A stretch of 17,296 nt of DNA from CAYWBI01 sp964456445 (GTDB lineage: Bacteria > Calditrichota > Calditrichia > Calditrichales > J004), in assembly GCA_964456445.1 (NCBI GenBank), contig CAYWBI010000076.1, positions 1 through 17,296 of the forward strand, given 5' to 3'. This document shows, one piece after another, positions 6,697-15,409 of the stretch. Under the pieces are notes generated by a model that made no database searches, had not been told where the DNA came from, and was given only the letters and a program-made list of their open reading frames with translations. The first letter of the stretch is position 1. Each line of letters begins with the position of its first letter. A program made the position numbers and the translations under genes.

Positions 6697-8610
6697 CTAT
6701 TTATAGCTACGTTGGGTCAGCTTCACATTCTCGAACACAAGTTTTTCTTTATGCAGGATATGTTCCTTATCCGGCCCATTATATTCCCAGGCGGCAACGT
6801 ATGAGAAATTCTCGTCATCGCGTTTTGCTTCGCCTTCTTCGGTTTGGCTTTCTTCACGAAAATGACCACCACATGATTCCGCACGATTGAGGGCGTCGCG
6901 GGCGATTAATTCGCACAACTCAAGATAATCCGCAAGTCTTCCGGCCATTTCCAGGCTTTTGTTCAGATCATCACTGCTGCCCGGAACGTTGACGTTAGTC
7001 CAGAATTCATCACGTAATTTGGGTATTTCTTCAAGAGCTTTTTTCAGGCTGGCCTCTGAGCGCGCCATACCTACATTGTTCCACATCAGTTTACCCAATT
7101 CGCGATGGATATCTTTTACCGTACGTTTGCCCTTTATCGAGAGTAATTTTTTTATCTGATCATCAACGGCCTGGCGTGCTTCCTTAAAGTTTTCGGTATC
7201 GGTTTTCAGTTCATCGGCAGCAATACCGGCCATATATCCATTGATTGTATAAGGCAAAACAAAATAGCCGTCTGCCAATCCCTGCATCAGGGCGCTGGCT
7301 CCCAGGCGGTTTGCACCATGATCGGAAAAGTTGGCTTCGCCCAAAACAAACAAACCGGGAATACTGCTCATCAGATCATAATCAACCCATAAACCACCCA
7401 TAACATAGTGAATGGCTGGATAGATGCGCATTGGTGATTTATATGGGTTTTCGCCTGTGATCCGTTCGTACATTTCGAACAGGTTTCCATAACGTTCACG
7501 TATTGTCTCCTCCCCATATGTCTTAATGGCATCTGCAAAATCCAGGTTTACGGCAAGGCCTGTAGCCCCAACACCGTGCCCATCGTCGCATACGTCCTTG
7601 GCATTCCGTGATGCAACATCACGGGGCACAAGGTTTCCAAAACTTGGATAGCGCTCTTCAAGATAATAATAACGTTCTTCTTCCGGAATTTCATTTGCGG
7701 GGCGTTTATCGCCTTTTTTCTTTGGGACCCAAACACGTCCGTCATTACGCAGGCTTTCGCTCATCAAAGTCAATTTTGATTGATGCTCACCGGAAACAGG
7801 AATACAGGTCGGGTGAATTTGAATATAACAGGGGTTTGCAAAAGCAGCACCTTTTTTATGGCTGCGCCAGGACGCCGTCGCATTGGAGTTCACCGCGTTT
7901 GTAGAAAGAAAATAAGCATTGCCGTATCCACCGGTGGCCAAAACCACGGAATGACCCGCATACGATTCAATTTCACCGGTAACAAGGTTACGAACAATAA
8001 TACCACGGGCATGTCCATCTTCAACAACCAAATCCAGCATTTCGCGGCGTTCAAAAACTTCAACCATGCCTTCATCGACCTGACGCATCAAGGCGCTATA
8101 GGCGCCAAGCAGGAGTTGCTGACCGGTTTGGCCCCTGGCGTAAAAAGTCCGTGAAACCTGAGCCCCGCCAAAAGAGCGGTTGGCCAGATTGCCGCCATAT
8201 TCGCGGGCAAATGGCACGCCTTGTCCGGTGGCCTGGTCAATTATATTATTGGAAACCTGAGCGAGCCGGTAAACATTGGCCTCGCGGGAACGATAATCCC
8301 CGCCTTTTATAGTGTCATAAAACAAACGCCAGATACTGTCATTGTCATTGGGATAGTTTTTTGCAGCATTAATCCCACCCTGTGCGGCGATACTATGCGC
8401 ACGGCGGGGAGAATCCTGGATACAGAAGGATTTTACATTATAACCCATTTCGGCAAGTGAAGCAGCTGCAGATGCGCCGCCGAGACCGGTACCGACTACA
8501 AGAATGGTATATTTACGTTTATTTTTCGGGTTTACAAGTTTTAGCGCTTCCTTATGCTTGTCCCATTTGTCAAACAATGGTCCTGAAGGAACTTTAGAAT
8601 CTAATTTCAT
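6697..8610 (-). CDS. sdhA: Succinate dehydrogenase/fumarate reductase flavoprotein subunit
   Basis: Catalytic subunit of complex II (succinate to fumarate, or the reverse), holding covalent FAD on the cytoplasmic side. Visible features in 637 aa: a dinucleotide-binding loop VVGTGLGGASAAA (about 38-50); the flavinylation site RAHSIAAQGGINA with His72; the substrate-region motifs HPTCIPVSGEH and LVPRDVASR; HYVMGGLWVDY; and the C-terminal FAD contact GANRLGASALMQGLADG. The long form with an extended C-terminal helical region and the SIAAQGGIN sequence fit the Bacteroidota-type enzymes. Its ATG overlaps the sdhC stop (ATGA, 8607-8610) and AGGAGG lies just upstream inside sdhC, so translation is coupled. 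Product identity is very secure; the dehydrogenase versus fumarate reductase role is not decided by sequence. Confidence 0.97.
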   Translation of the reverse strand: MKLDSKVPSGPLFDKWDKHKEALKLVNPKNKRKYTILVVGTGLGGASAAASLAEMGYNVKSFCIQDSPRRAHSIAAQGGINAAKNYPNDNDSIWRLFYDTIKGGDYRSREANVYRLAQVSNNIIDQATGQGVPFAREYGGNLANRSFGGAQVSRTFYARGQTGQQLLLGAYSALMRQVDEGMVEVFERREMLDLVVEDGHARGIIVRNLVTGEIESYAGHSVVLATGGYGNAYFLSTNAVNSNATASWRSHKKGAAFANPCYIQIHPTCIPVSGEHQSKLTLMSESLRNDGRVWVPKKKGDKRPANEIPEEERYYYLEERYPSFGNLVPRDVASRNAKDVCDDGHGVGATGLAVNLDFADAIKTYGEETIRERYGNLFEMYERITGENPYKSPMRIYPAIHYVMGGLWVDYDLMSSIPGLFVLGEANFSDHGANRLGASALMQGLADGYFVLPYTINGYMAGIAADELKTDTENFKEARQAVDDQIKKLLSIKGKRTVKDIHRELGKLMWNNVGMARSEASLKKALEEIPKLRDEFWTNVNVPGSSDDLNKSLEMAGRLADYLELCELIARDALNRAESCGGHFREESQTEEGEAKRDDENFSYVAAWEYNGPDKEHILHKEKLVFENVKLTQRSYK

Positions 8611-9287
8611 GCCACGCCTCCTGTAAAAAAGAAAAATAAAGGAATACCAATAAAACCAATCGCCAAAACGGTTGCCACAATTATTCCAAAACTATGAATA
8701 AATGGTGTAAAACGACGACCGTTTAAACCCCATGACTGGAAAGCACTCCAAAACCCATGACTTAAATGTGTTCCAAGTAAAATCATGATGATCACATAGA
8801 ACCCTACATTGAGGGGATTTGAGAAAAATTCAATCACGGTGCGAAAAAGATCACGCATCTCCACGCCGTCATATGTTACGGTGTAATGAAGGCCGTACTT
8901 GAAGTTAAAAAGATGGATTACAATAAAGGTTATAATAAGTAACCCGGTGTAAATCATGGTAGAAGTGGCTATGCCTTTTTTACTTGCCCCTCCTGCGCTT
9001 TTTAACTTGTTGTATTTTATATCGCGTGCGCTATTGTTTTCTAAAGTAACCTTGATCGCGTAAAACAAATGAATCAATAAGGTTATAACTAAAAACAATT
9101 CGGCGACATATAGTACGGGTCCTAAACTTGTTAAGGCGTGTACATATTTATTAAATAGCTCCGGGCCGGCAAACAACAAAAGGTTTTCAATAAGATGGAC
9201 AATAATAAAACTTGCCCAAATAAACCCTGATGCCCCAAGCAAGAGCTTTTTCCCGATACTCGACCGGAAAACCTGTGAATATTGCAT
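8607..9287 (-). CDS. sdhC: Succinate dehydrogenase/fumarate reductase cytochrome b subunit
   Basis: Membrane anchor of complex II that binds haem b and the quinone. The 226-aa protein has about five membrane helices (near 15-38, 58-80, 108-130, 160-180, 200-222). Histidines placed within helices, His31, His73, His125 and His174, fit the four axial ligands of a two-haem cytochrome b558 of the Bacillus/Wolinella/Bacteroidota type. A second anchor gene (sdhD) is absent, as expected for this single-subunit anchor class. Such enzymes usually work with menaquinone (family knowledge). The start ATG has GGGGAA 7 nt upstream. It is the first gene of the operon and its stop overlaps the sdhA start by 4 bp. 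Confidence 0.94.
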   Translation of the reverse strand: MQYSQVFRSSIGKKLLLGASGFIWASFIIVHLIENLLLFAGPELFNKYVHALTSLGPVLYVAELFLVITLLIHLFYAIKVTLENNSARDIKYNKLKSAGGASKKGIATSTMIYTGLLIITFIVIHLFNFKYGLHYTVTYDGVEMRDLFRTVIEFFSNPLNVGFYVIIMILLGTHLSHGFWSAFQSWGLNGRRFTPFIHSFGIIVATVLAIGFIGIPLFFFFTGGVA

Positions 9288-9323
9288 AGCACTATTCCCC
9301 GTTGATGATTTGGTAGTATTTTA

Positions 9324-9353
9324 ATTATGAAATTTTCTGACGAATCAAGGCAA
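9324..9353 (-). promoter_or_regulatory. Possible sigma-70-type promoter for sdhCAB
   Basis: On the - strand TTGCCT (9353-9348) and CATAAT (9329-9324) are separated by 18 bp, about 37 bp before the sdhC start. This is a weak fit to the housekeeping consensus in an AT-rich region where chance matches are common; a promoter is needed somewhere here because sdhC is the first gene. The remaining bases up to 9474 hold only A/T tracts and a short weak hairpin (AGCTT/AAGCT near 9430-9443). Confidence 0.3.
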
Positions 9354-9474
9354 TTTACAACTTCCTTTTTTTTTCAGCAAACAAATTTCTGATTTTAAAC
9401 GTTGTTTTTAAAGTTTTTTTTAATGGATCAGCTTTTTTAAGCTAAAGACACAAGAAAACCCCGGGGTAAACAGG

Positions 9475-11025
9475 CTAATTCGTTTGCTCAATTCTGTCCC
9501 TATCTAACCAATGATTGAGATTTGCCGTATTTAATGTTAATTTTGTCGTTAAGCGGATAATGCGCTCAATTTTCTTGATATTTATTTTGGAAAAATCATC
9601 CCTCGGACTGTGGTAGTCCTGCATATCATAGTCAAAGAAAAAAACAATGGGAATACCATGTTTGGCAAAATTCCAGTGGTCGCTCCGATGGTAAATATTA
9701 CTCGGATGATTTTCATCATCGAGTAAATAATTAAAATTAAAATGTACCGATTGCTTGTTTGCGGTTTCCACCATTTGGTAATATTCCGGACTGATCCGTC
9801 CAGAACCGATTACATAGAGGGAATCGGCAGCCCCCCGACCGACCATATCCATATTGATTTCCGCCATCACCTTGTCCATTTGTTTAAAATGATCCGTAAA
9901 ATATCCGGAGCCTAACAGGCCTTTCTCCTCTCCGGTAAAAAAGACATACAAAACCGAACGGTCATTGTTGGCCATAGATGCAAGCTGATGCGCGCTTTCC
10001 AGTATGGATGTTGTACCGCTGCCATTGTCGTCCGCGCCATTGTAAACAACCGTATCGCGTATGCCCAAATGGTCATAGTGGGCGCTAACAACGACAAGTT
10101 CATTTGCCTTGCGTGGGTCCCTGCCCGGTAGAATCCCCACAATATTTCTTGCTACGGCCTTGCGCGTTTGCTTTTTGATTAAAATTGATATGGTCGGATT
10201 TAGTCTTTTCCCCGCTAACAGTCTGCCGCTGTGAATTTCCTCAAGAAGGGAATTATAGCCGCGGTCGTTCCAGTTTAGTATCCTTTTTGCCAACGTGCTG
10301 TCCGCAATAATTGCAGGCGGAATACTGTTTACATCCTGTTGTGGTGGATCTAATTTAAATTGCTCCGAAAGAAACCATTGTTTAAAACGTGCAAACCGTT
10401 GCACCGCTTTGATGTCCGGCAGGATAACAATTCCGCTTGCCCCATAATTTTTTGCCAGTTTACGCTTGCTGCGCGAGCGGGACCATTGTGATGATTTTGC
10501 CCCCTTAAAGAAGGCGTCGTCATTGGGGCGGGAAGGTTTTCCGGAGAGCATAACAACAATTTTGCCCCGGATATCCAATCCCTTGTAGTCATCATAGTTA
10601 TAAAGCGAATCGGTTATCCCATAACCCACAAAAATCATTTCCTTTAAATTTTCTCCGCTATTGCCGCTATTATACGGCAGAAAATGCGTCCCGATTTCCA
10701 TCTGCTGCATGGAGCCGTTTTCATTTAAAACGAGATGGGCGCCCGGATCATAGCTGCTTAAATACATGGGAAAATTCTGAAAATATGTCCCATTGTCCCC
10801 ATAAGGCTGCACACCGAATAATTGTAGTTGTGCGGCGATATAATCAGCAGCCACCCGGGCTCCGCGTTTTGTTGCCTCCCGTCCTTCCATGTTATCGGAA
10901 GCTAAAAATGATAAATGCGCGCGAATGTAATCTTTGCTGGAATAAGCGCTTTGCCGTTTACCGGAGAGTTTTGGGTTGCAGGACATAAAAAGAAACAATA
11001 AAAGCAAGAAGATGTGTTTGCACAT
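9475..11025 (-). CDS. M28-family zinc metallopeptidase (aminopeptidase) lipoprotein
   Basis: An exported di-zinc peptidase of the M28 family, likely an aminopeptidase acting outside the inner membrane. A short signal peptide ends MSC, with Cys16 a probable lipidation site; the lipobox (FMSC) is loose but acceptable for Bacteroidota-like lipoproteins. A protease-associated (PA)-like insertion covers about residues 125-270. The catalytic domain (about 290-510) shows every expected ligand: His316 in SAHYDH, Asp332/333 in GADDNGSG, the catalytic Glu366 and ligand Glu367 in FFTGEEKGL, Asp393 in NMDMVGRG and His472 in DYHSPRDD. The 516-aa length fits PA-containing members. AAAGGGA precedes the ATG. 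It stands alone, transcribed away from the EamA gene, with a 181-bp divergent spacer between them. Substrate is unknown. Confidence 0.93.
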   Translation of the reverse strand: MCKHIFLLLLFLFMSCNPKLSGKRQSAYSSKDYIRAHLSFLASDNMEGREATKRGARVAADYIAAQLQLFGVQPYGDNGTYFQNFPMYLSSYDPGAHLVLNENGSMQQMEIGTHFLPYNSGNSGENLKEMIFVGYGITDSLYNYDDYKGLDIRGKIVVMLSGKPSRPNDDAFFKGAKSSQWSRSRSKRKLAKNYGASGIVILPDIKAVQRFARFKQWFLSEQFKLDPPQQDVNSIPPAIIADSTLAKRILNWNDRGYNSLLEEIHSGRLLAGKRLNPTISILIKKQTRKAVARNIVGILPGRDPRKANELVVVSAHYDHLGIRDTVVYNGADDNGSGTTSILESAHQLASMANNDRSVLYVFFTGEEKGLLGSGYFTDHFKQMDKVMAEINMDMVGRGAADSLYVIGSGRISPEYYQMVETANKQSVHFNFNYLLDDENHPSNIYHRSDHWNFAKHGIPIVFFFDYDMQDYHSPRDDFSKINIKKIERIIRLTTKLTLNTANLNHWLDRDRIEQTN

Positions 11026-11207
11026 AGGATTTCCCTTTTAGCTGTTAAAAAGCATTTCTAATGTGGCGCCATGGCTTGCAGGCCATTTATTTTGAAATGG
11101 AAGGGTTTTATAACCTGCTGTCCATTTAAGAATAAATCTTACTTTTTTCTTTAATCTTAGCAAATGTTTTTTTAACCTTGGTTTCATTTTGAACGGAACC
11201 CGCTATT

Positions 11208-12113
11208 ATGAAAAACTTTGGCCCTTTTTATGTCATCATCGCCGCCACCCTATGGGGTATCGACGGTATTCTTTTACGACCGGGTTTATACACCTTGCCC
11301 GTTTCACTGGTTGTGTTTATTGAATCCACAATTATTGTCCTTGTGTTATCGCCTTTCTACATAAAATCTTTTAAAAATATGGCCCATTTAAAAACACATG
11401 ACTATCTGGCGTTTGCCGGTGTTGCAATCATGGGCGGCGCAATCGGCACAATGGCCATTACCAAGGCCCTGTTCTATGTGAACTTTGTAAATTTGTCCAT
11501 CGTTGTGCTTATTCAAAAATTACAACCTGTCTTTGCCATTCTCCTGGCGTCCATCTTTTTAAAAGAACGCCCACCGAGGATTTTTTATTTCTGGGCGGCA
11601 TTAGCGGTAGTGGGCGCCTACGTTATGGCTTTTGGGTTTACATTACCGGGGATGGGCGCCGGTGGTAAAACCATGGAAGCGTCACTTTTTGCCATCCTGG
11701 CCACCATAGGATTTGCCTCGTCCACGGTGCTTAGCAAACGCGCCTTAAAGAATATTTCTTTCCACCTTGCAACCTATTTGCGCTTTCTTTTTAGCGCAAG
11801 CATTATGTTTGTCATGGTTTTGGCCCTTGGGGATTTGCATGCCGTCAACCAGGTAAGTGGTAGCCAATGGAGAATCTTTTTAGCTATCACGCTTGTAACC
11901 GGGGCACCCGGTATCTTTTTATATTATTACGGCTTAAAGCATATAAAAGCATCGCTGGCAACTATTGCCGAACTGGCTTTTCCACTTACAGCGGTCCTTT
12001 TAGAGTTTTGGGTACATAAGAATATTTTGAATATCTATCAATGGTTTGGCGTTGCCATTTTGTTTTTTAGTATGCTAAAGGTAACCCGGTTAAAAAGTTT
12101 TTATACCAACTAA
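11208..12113 (+). CDS. EamA-family (DMT superfamily) transporter
   Basis: An inner-membrane permease of the drug/metabolite transporter superfamily. The 301-aa sequence has the classic layout of about ten hydrophobic helices in two EamA repeats (about 5-138 and 152-292). Typical features are the N-terminal AATLWGIDGILLRP, the end of repeat one LQPVFAILLASIFLKERP, and the matching repeat-two segment LAFPLTAVLLEFWVHKN. Members move amino acids, metabolites or drugs, and the substrate cannot be predicted here. The ribosome site is weak (GGAA). The next gene begins 10 bp downstream with its AAGGA site touching this gene's stop codon, so the two form an operon. The sequence of the divergent spacer (11026-11207) shows no clear promoter. 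Confidence 0.9.
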   Translation: MKNFGPFYVIIAATLWGIDGILLRPGLYTLPVSLVVFIESTIIVLVLSPFYIKSFKNMAHLKTHDYLAFAGVAIMGGAIGTMAITKALFYVNFVNLSIVVLIQKLQPVFAILLASIFLKERPPRIFYFWAALAVVGAYVMAFGFTLPGMGAGGKTMEASLFAILATIGFASSTVLSKRALKNISFHLATYLRFLFSASIMFVMVLALGDLHAVNQVSGSQWRIFLAITLVTGAPGIFLYYYGLKHIKASLATIAELAFPLTAVLLEFWVHKNILNIYQWFGVAILFFSMLKVTRLKSFYTN

Positions 12114-12123
12114 AAGGAACGAC

Positions 12124-13095
12124 ATGAAGAAGCGACTTCTCTTTTCATGGATTATCGCAATATCATTTTTCTGCCTTGAGGCGGGAAACCTGACCGGTAC
12201 GACATCGGTTTACTTTGCGGATTCACTACGCGCGGCCCGTTTTATCATGACCAATGATGATTATACATCCCGCTTAAGCGCTTATGACCGATCGGCGGGA
12301 ATGAATACAGATAAAATGATCGACCAAAAAACATATCTAAATTACTGTGCCCAAAATGTACGCACCTGGTCGGCAGATGAAAAAAGACGTTTTACTTCAT
12401 TTATCGATACCGTTTCCCGGTTGATTGCCCCTTACCATCTTAATTTGCCGGATTCTATCTTATTATTAAAAACCACATCTTTGGAAATGGGCGGCGTTGA
12501 TGTTGCCTATACCCGGCAAAATGGTGTTTTTGTTACAGAGCCAATGTTAAACCAGAAGAATAACGAACTACGAAATACGCTTATTCACGAAATCTTTCAT
12601 GTCCTGTCACGGGAAAATGCCCCTCTGCAAAAGGAATTATACCGATTAATCGGTTTTGATGAAATAAACGAAATTAAACTGCCCGAGGAATGGGATGTAC
12701 GGCGAATAACCAATCCGGATGCGCCAAAGCTAAATACGATGATACGGCTCAGGGTAGATGGCGGCACAAAATCACTCACCCCGTTTTTATTTAGCGCGCA
12801 AGCGGTTTATAACCCCAAAGCCCCCGGGGGGATTTTTCAGAGCATTAATTTTATGCTGTTAGAGATTGAAGAAAAAAACGGCCGCTGGGCAGCCGTTATA
12901 AAAAATGACGCACCTGTACTATATGCGCCGGGAAGCATAAACGACTTTTGGGACAAAATCGGCCGCAATACACAATACATCCTTCACCCGGAAGAAATAC
13001 TGGCCAGCAATTTTGTTTTGCTGATAACCAATCGCGCCAATCTGCCGTCCCCCTGGCTTATAGAAGCTATGCGAAAGACCTTGATGCCCCGTTAA
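12124..13095 (+). CDS. Exported protein with HExxH motif, putative metallopeptidase
   Basis: I do not recognise a named family. The 323-aa protein starts with a signal-peptide-like segment (KKRLLFSWIIAISFFCLEAG), so it is probably exported. Residues 153-163 read LIHEIFHVLSR, a good zinc-peptidase HExxH (His155, Glu156, His159) inside a predicted helix, followed about 20 residues later by ELYRLIGFDEINEI, whose acidic residues could give the third zinc ligand as in gluzincins. A NPDAP segment (197-201) follows, then a mostly beta-type C-terminal half. The zinc-protease idea rests on this motif alone. AAGGA lies 6 nt before the ATG and overlaps the stop of the transporter gene. Its stop codon shares bases with the facing stop of the thioredoxin gene (TTAA, 13092-13095). 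Confidence 0.8.
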   Translation: MKKRLLFSWIIAISFFCLEAGNLTGTTSVYFADSLRAARFIMTNDDYTSRLSAYDRSAGMNTDKMIDQKTYLNYCAQNVRTWSADEKRRFTSFIDTVSRLIAPYHLNLPDSILLLKTTSLEMGGVDVAYTRQNGVFVTEPMLNQKNNELRNTLIHEIFHVLSRENAPLQKELYRLIGFDEINEIKLPEEWDVRRITNPDAPKLNTMIRLRVDGGTKSLTPFLFSAQAVYNPKAPGGIFQSINFMLLEIEEKNGRWAAVIKNDAPVLYAPGSINDFWDKIGRNTQYILHPEEILASNFVLLITNRANLPSPWLIEAMRKTLMPR

Positions 13096-13565
13096 AGCAA
13101 TTTTTTTATCTCGGCTTCAAACTCCTTAAAAGACAAGGCGCCGGTAATTTGTTTTACAATATAGCCTTTACGGTCTATGATAAAACTTTGAGGGATGGCC
13201 CCAAATGGGCCGTAAACCGCAACCAATTTATCCGCATTTATCAACACGGGATAGCTGACGCCGGTTGACTTTATTTTACCGGGGATTTTCTTCTCTTTTG
13301 ATGATACGGTCAAACCAAGCACCTGAAGACCTTTTGCATTATATTTGTTGTTCAGTTTTTCCAGATCGGGCATTTCATGCAGACAGGGTGGGCACCATAC
13401 CGCCCAAAAATTGACAAGCACCACTTTGCCTTTATAATCCGAAAGGGCAATGGTTTTACCATCAAATGTCTTTAAGCTAAAATCCGGCGCTTTCCTGTTC
13501 TGGGCGAAAACCTGCGAGGCCAGCAATACAACCAGCGCGATAATGCTTATCCGTAAATTCTTCAT
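13092..13565 (-). CDS. TlpA/ResA-like thioredoxin-fold protein
   Basis: A 157-aa exported thiol-disulfide oxidoreductase of the AhpC/TSA-TlpA-ResA group. A signal peptide spans about 1-22 (ending VFAQ). The redox site is FWAVWCPPC with Cys58 and Cys61, and the cis-proline is Pro125 in GAIPQSF. Such proteins reduce disulfides outside the cytoplasm, for example in cytochrome c maturation (family knowledge); no cytochrome assembly gene is seen nearby. AAGGAG lies 7 nt before the ATG, a strong ribosome site, in the 12-bp gap after the upstream membrane-protein gene, so the two are co-transcribed. Its TAA stop overlaps the stop of the convergent gene by three bases. Confidence 0.93.
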   Translation of the reverse strand: MKNLRISIIALVVLLASQVFAQNRKAPDFSLKTFDGKTIALSDYKGKVVLVNFWAVWCPPCLHEMPDLEKLNNKYNAKGLQVLGLTVSSKEKKIPGKIKSTGVSYPVLINADKLVAVYGPFGAIPQSFIIDRKGYIVKQITGALSFKEFEAEIKKLL

Positions 13566-13577
13566 TACTTCTCCTTG

Positions 13578-14123
13578 TTAAAATACCTGATTTGCGATTT
13601 TTTCTAAAAACCGCACCCTGTCTGAGACAATGATCAGGGTTATAATAAAAACAAATATACCATCGAGTACGGAAAAAAGTTCTAACAAGAGTTTCACATT
13701 TTCAACCTTTTTTCGCCGATACCGTATAAACGGCCCTTTAAAGACAACAATGCTTAGCATTGTAAAGGGAACAAAAAGCAAAAAGACCAATATTGAATCC
13801 ATCATTGGCAAGCCGCTCATCGCGGAGATGACGGCCATAAGTATAAGATGCAGCGCTGTGAGGCCCCTGGCGGAGACAAAGTAGCCGGGCAGAGGATAGA
13901 CGCCAAGCCGTGAAAAGGCAAAGACCAGCAAAAAAAGACCGATAGCAATATGGCTTATAAAATCATGCAGCAAAAAAAAATATAGCATCCATAGGCCGAT
14001 GCTTAGTATAATAATGACCGGGGCACGTGAAAAATCGGAGGCAGCACGGTATTTTTCCGCCAGTAAAAACGGAACACAAAACAGGGACAGAAGCAGACTG
14101 ATAAGCAGCATAAGCAGAAACAT
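13578..14123 (-). CDS. Six-helix integral membrane protein of unknown function
   Basis: Family not recognised. The 181-aa sequence is mostly hydrophobic, with about six membrane segments (near 1-22, 34-54, 57-73, 86-105, 107-128 and 143-167) and a basic loop RYRRKK at about 134-139 that should face the cytoplasm. No catalytic motif is seen. It precedes the TlpA-like gene by 12 bp on the same strand. Membrane proteins next to thiol oxidoreductases can be redox partners (as DsbD/CcdA are), but no conserved cysteine pair is present: the only cysteine is in the first helix, so that role is not supported. The start is uncertain because the ribosome site (GAAAG) is weak. Confidence 0.75.
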   Translation of the reverse strand: MFLLMLLISLLLSLFCVPFLLAEKYRAASDFSRAPVIIILSIGLWMLYFFLLHDFISHIAIGLFLLVFAFSRLGVYPLPGYFVSARGLTALHLILMAVISAMSGLPMMDSILVFLLFVPFTMLSIVVFKGPFIRYRRKKVENVKLLLELFSVLDGIFVFIITLIIVSDRVRFLEKIANQVF

Positions 14124-14268
14124 TGTGTTTTTCTTTCATATAAAATGGGCCGATAATACAAATCGCTTCCTGAATGTAAAAAAAAACATCTTTTGATAAA
14201 AATTACAGGCAAGTTATCGATAATTGATTAGATTTAATTTTTTTAATCCATAAAACGATGAGGATACC

Positions 14269-14787
14269 GTGACCAGACCACAAAAAGGCGAATATGCCAC
14301 ATACTATCAAAGCTATATTGACCTTGTCCCCAAGGGCGATTTAATACAAATTCTTGATAAACAAAATGATTTGTTTTGTGCCTACTTCGCAAATGTGCCG
14401 GAGGACAAGGCCGATTACCGCTATGAAAAAGGAAAATGGAGCATAAAGGAGGTGGTTGGCCATATCAATGACACCGAGATGGTGTTTCTTTATCGACTGA
14501 TGCGCTTTAGCCGCAAGGATTTTACGGCCTTGCCCGGTTTTGACCAAGACAACTATATCAAGGCATCTAATTATGGCGGGCAGGCGCTGACCACGCTGGT
14601 GGAGCAATTTTATCTGCAACGGAAGCTGGCCATTCATTTTCTGACCTCACTTTCAACGGCAATGTGGAAAAGAAAGGGTGAGGCCAACGGGGAAAAAATG
14701 TCCGTGCGCGCGGCGGCCTACATCATGGCGGGGCATGTAATCCACCACATGCAAATAATCCAAAAACGATATATTGCGGCAAAATAA
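14269..14787 (+). CDS. DinB-family (DinB_2-like) metal-binding four-helix protein
   Basis: A 172-aa protein of the DinB/YfiT four-helix-bundle superfamily. Three histidines in the right places, His65 in VGHINDTE, and His156 and His160 in AGHVIHHMQII, form the usual metal site. Characterised members include thiol-dependent transferases (bacillithiol or mycothiol S-transferases), but most are uncharacterised, so no reaction is assigned. The GTG start at 14269 is preferred: GAGG sits 5 nt upstream and the only nearby ATG upstream runs quickly into a stop. The gene is followed after one base by the metallo-hydrolase gene. The spacer before it (14124-14268) is AT-rich and holds the palindrome TTATCGATAA at 14214-14223 but no convincing promoter. 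Confidence 0.88.
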   Translation: MTRPQKGEYATYYQSYIDLVPKGDLIQILDKQNDLFCAYFANVPEDKADYRYEKGKWSIKEVVGHINDTEMVFLYRLMRFSRKDFTALPGFDQDNYIKASNYGGQALTTLVEQFYLQRKLAIHFLTSLSTAMWKRKGEANGEKMSVRAAAYIMAGHVIHHMQIIQKRYIAAK

Positions 14788-14788
14788 G

Positions 14789-15409
14789 ATGGTCATCCAT
14801 AAAATTACCGTTGGCCCCTTTCAGATGAACACCTACATCGTTCATCAGTCGCCAGACAACGCGCCCTGTGTACTGATCGATCCGGGGGACGGGCCACAAA
14901 AAATTGTGGGTTATCTTGATGATAAAAATTTAAAGCCCGTGGCTATTTACAATACCCATGGCCATATCGACCATATCCGTTATGCAGGCGAGCTGCAGCG
15001 CCGTTATGACCTCCCTTTTTATATTGGCGAAGCGGACGCACCGTTTGTGGTCAACCTGCAACGACAGGGTGCGGCTTACGGCATGGATACAGCGCCACCC
15101 CCCACCATCAGTTCCTTTTTGCAGGACGGGCACAGCTACGCGGAAGCCGGTCTGGAATTTACGGCCATCCATGCCCCGGGCCACAGTCCGGGGAGTATGT
15201 GCTTTTTGTTTGATGATCAGCTTATCTGCGGCGATGTCCTTTTTTATGATTCCATTGGCCGCACGGATTTACCCATGGGTGATTATGATCAACTGCTGCG
15301 CTCCATACAAAGCCGCTTGCTGACCTTACCTGATACGACGGTCTGTTATCCCGGACACGGGCCCGAAACGACCATTGGGCGGGAAAAGGAAATGAACCCG
15401 TTTTTGTAA
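14789..15409 (+). CDS. Metallo-beta-lactamase-fold hydrolase (glyoxalase II-like)
   Basis: A cytoplasmic metallo-hydrolase of about 206 aa with the complete MBL metal site: THGHIDH (His57, His59, Asp61, His62), His132 in APGHSPGS, the bridging Asp149 in CGDVLF, and His190 in YPGHGPET. The length and the GDVLFYDSIGRTDL segment match the short YcbL/glyoxalase-II-like group, which hydrolyse thioesters of uncertain identity; beta-lactamase activity is not implied. The ATG at 14789 is chosen as start because it lies one base after the DinB stop codon; a TTG at 14774 in the same frame is possible but would overlap the previous gene and has no ribosome site. Close coupling with the DinB gene suggests a shared thiol-related task (inference). 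Confidence 0.92.
   Translation: MVIHKITVGPFQMNTYIVHQSPDNAPCVLIDPGDGPQKIVGYLDDKNLKPVAIYNTHGHIDHIRYAGELQRRYDLPFYIGEADAPFVVNLQRQGAAYGMDTAPPPTISSFLQDGHSYAEAGLEFTAIHAPGHSPGSMCFLFDDQLICGDVLFYDSIGRTDLPMGDYDQLLRSIQSRLLTLPDTTVCYPGHGPETTIGREKEMNPFL

Noticed and set aside
9460..9469. Palindrome ACCCCGGGGT downstream of the M28 peptidase gene as a terminator
   Set aside because: It has no loop, so it cannot form a usable hairpin with a U tract.
11064..11080. TGGCGCC-N5-TTGCA, which looks like a second sigma-54 promoter upstream of the EamA gene
   Set aside because: The GG to GC spacing is one base too long and the -24 element lacks the A of TGGCAC; sigma-54 spacing is strict.
14214..14223. Palindrome TTATCGATAA as an operator or origin element
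   Set aside because: A single 10-bp AT-rich palindrome with no second copy noticed and no DnaA-box match; not enough to call.
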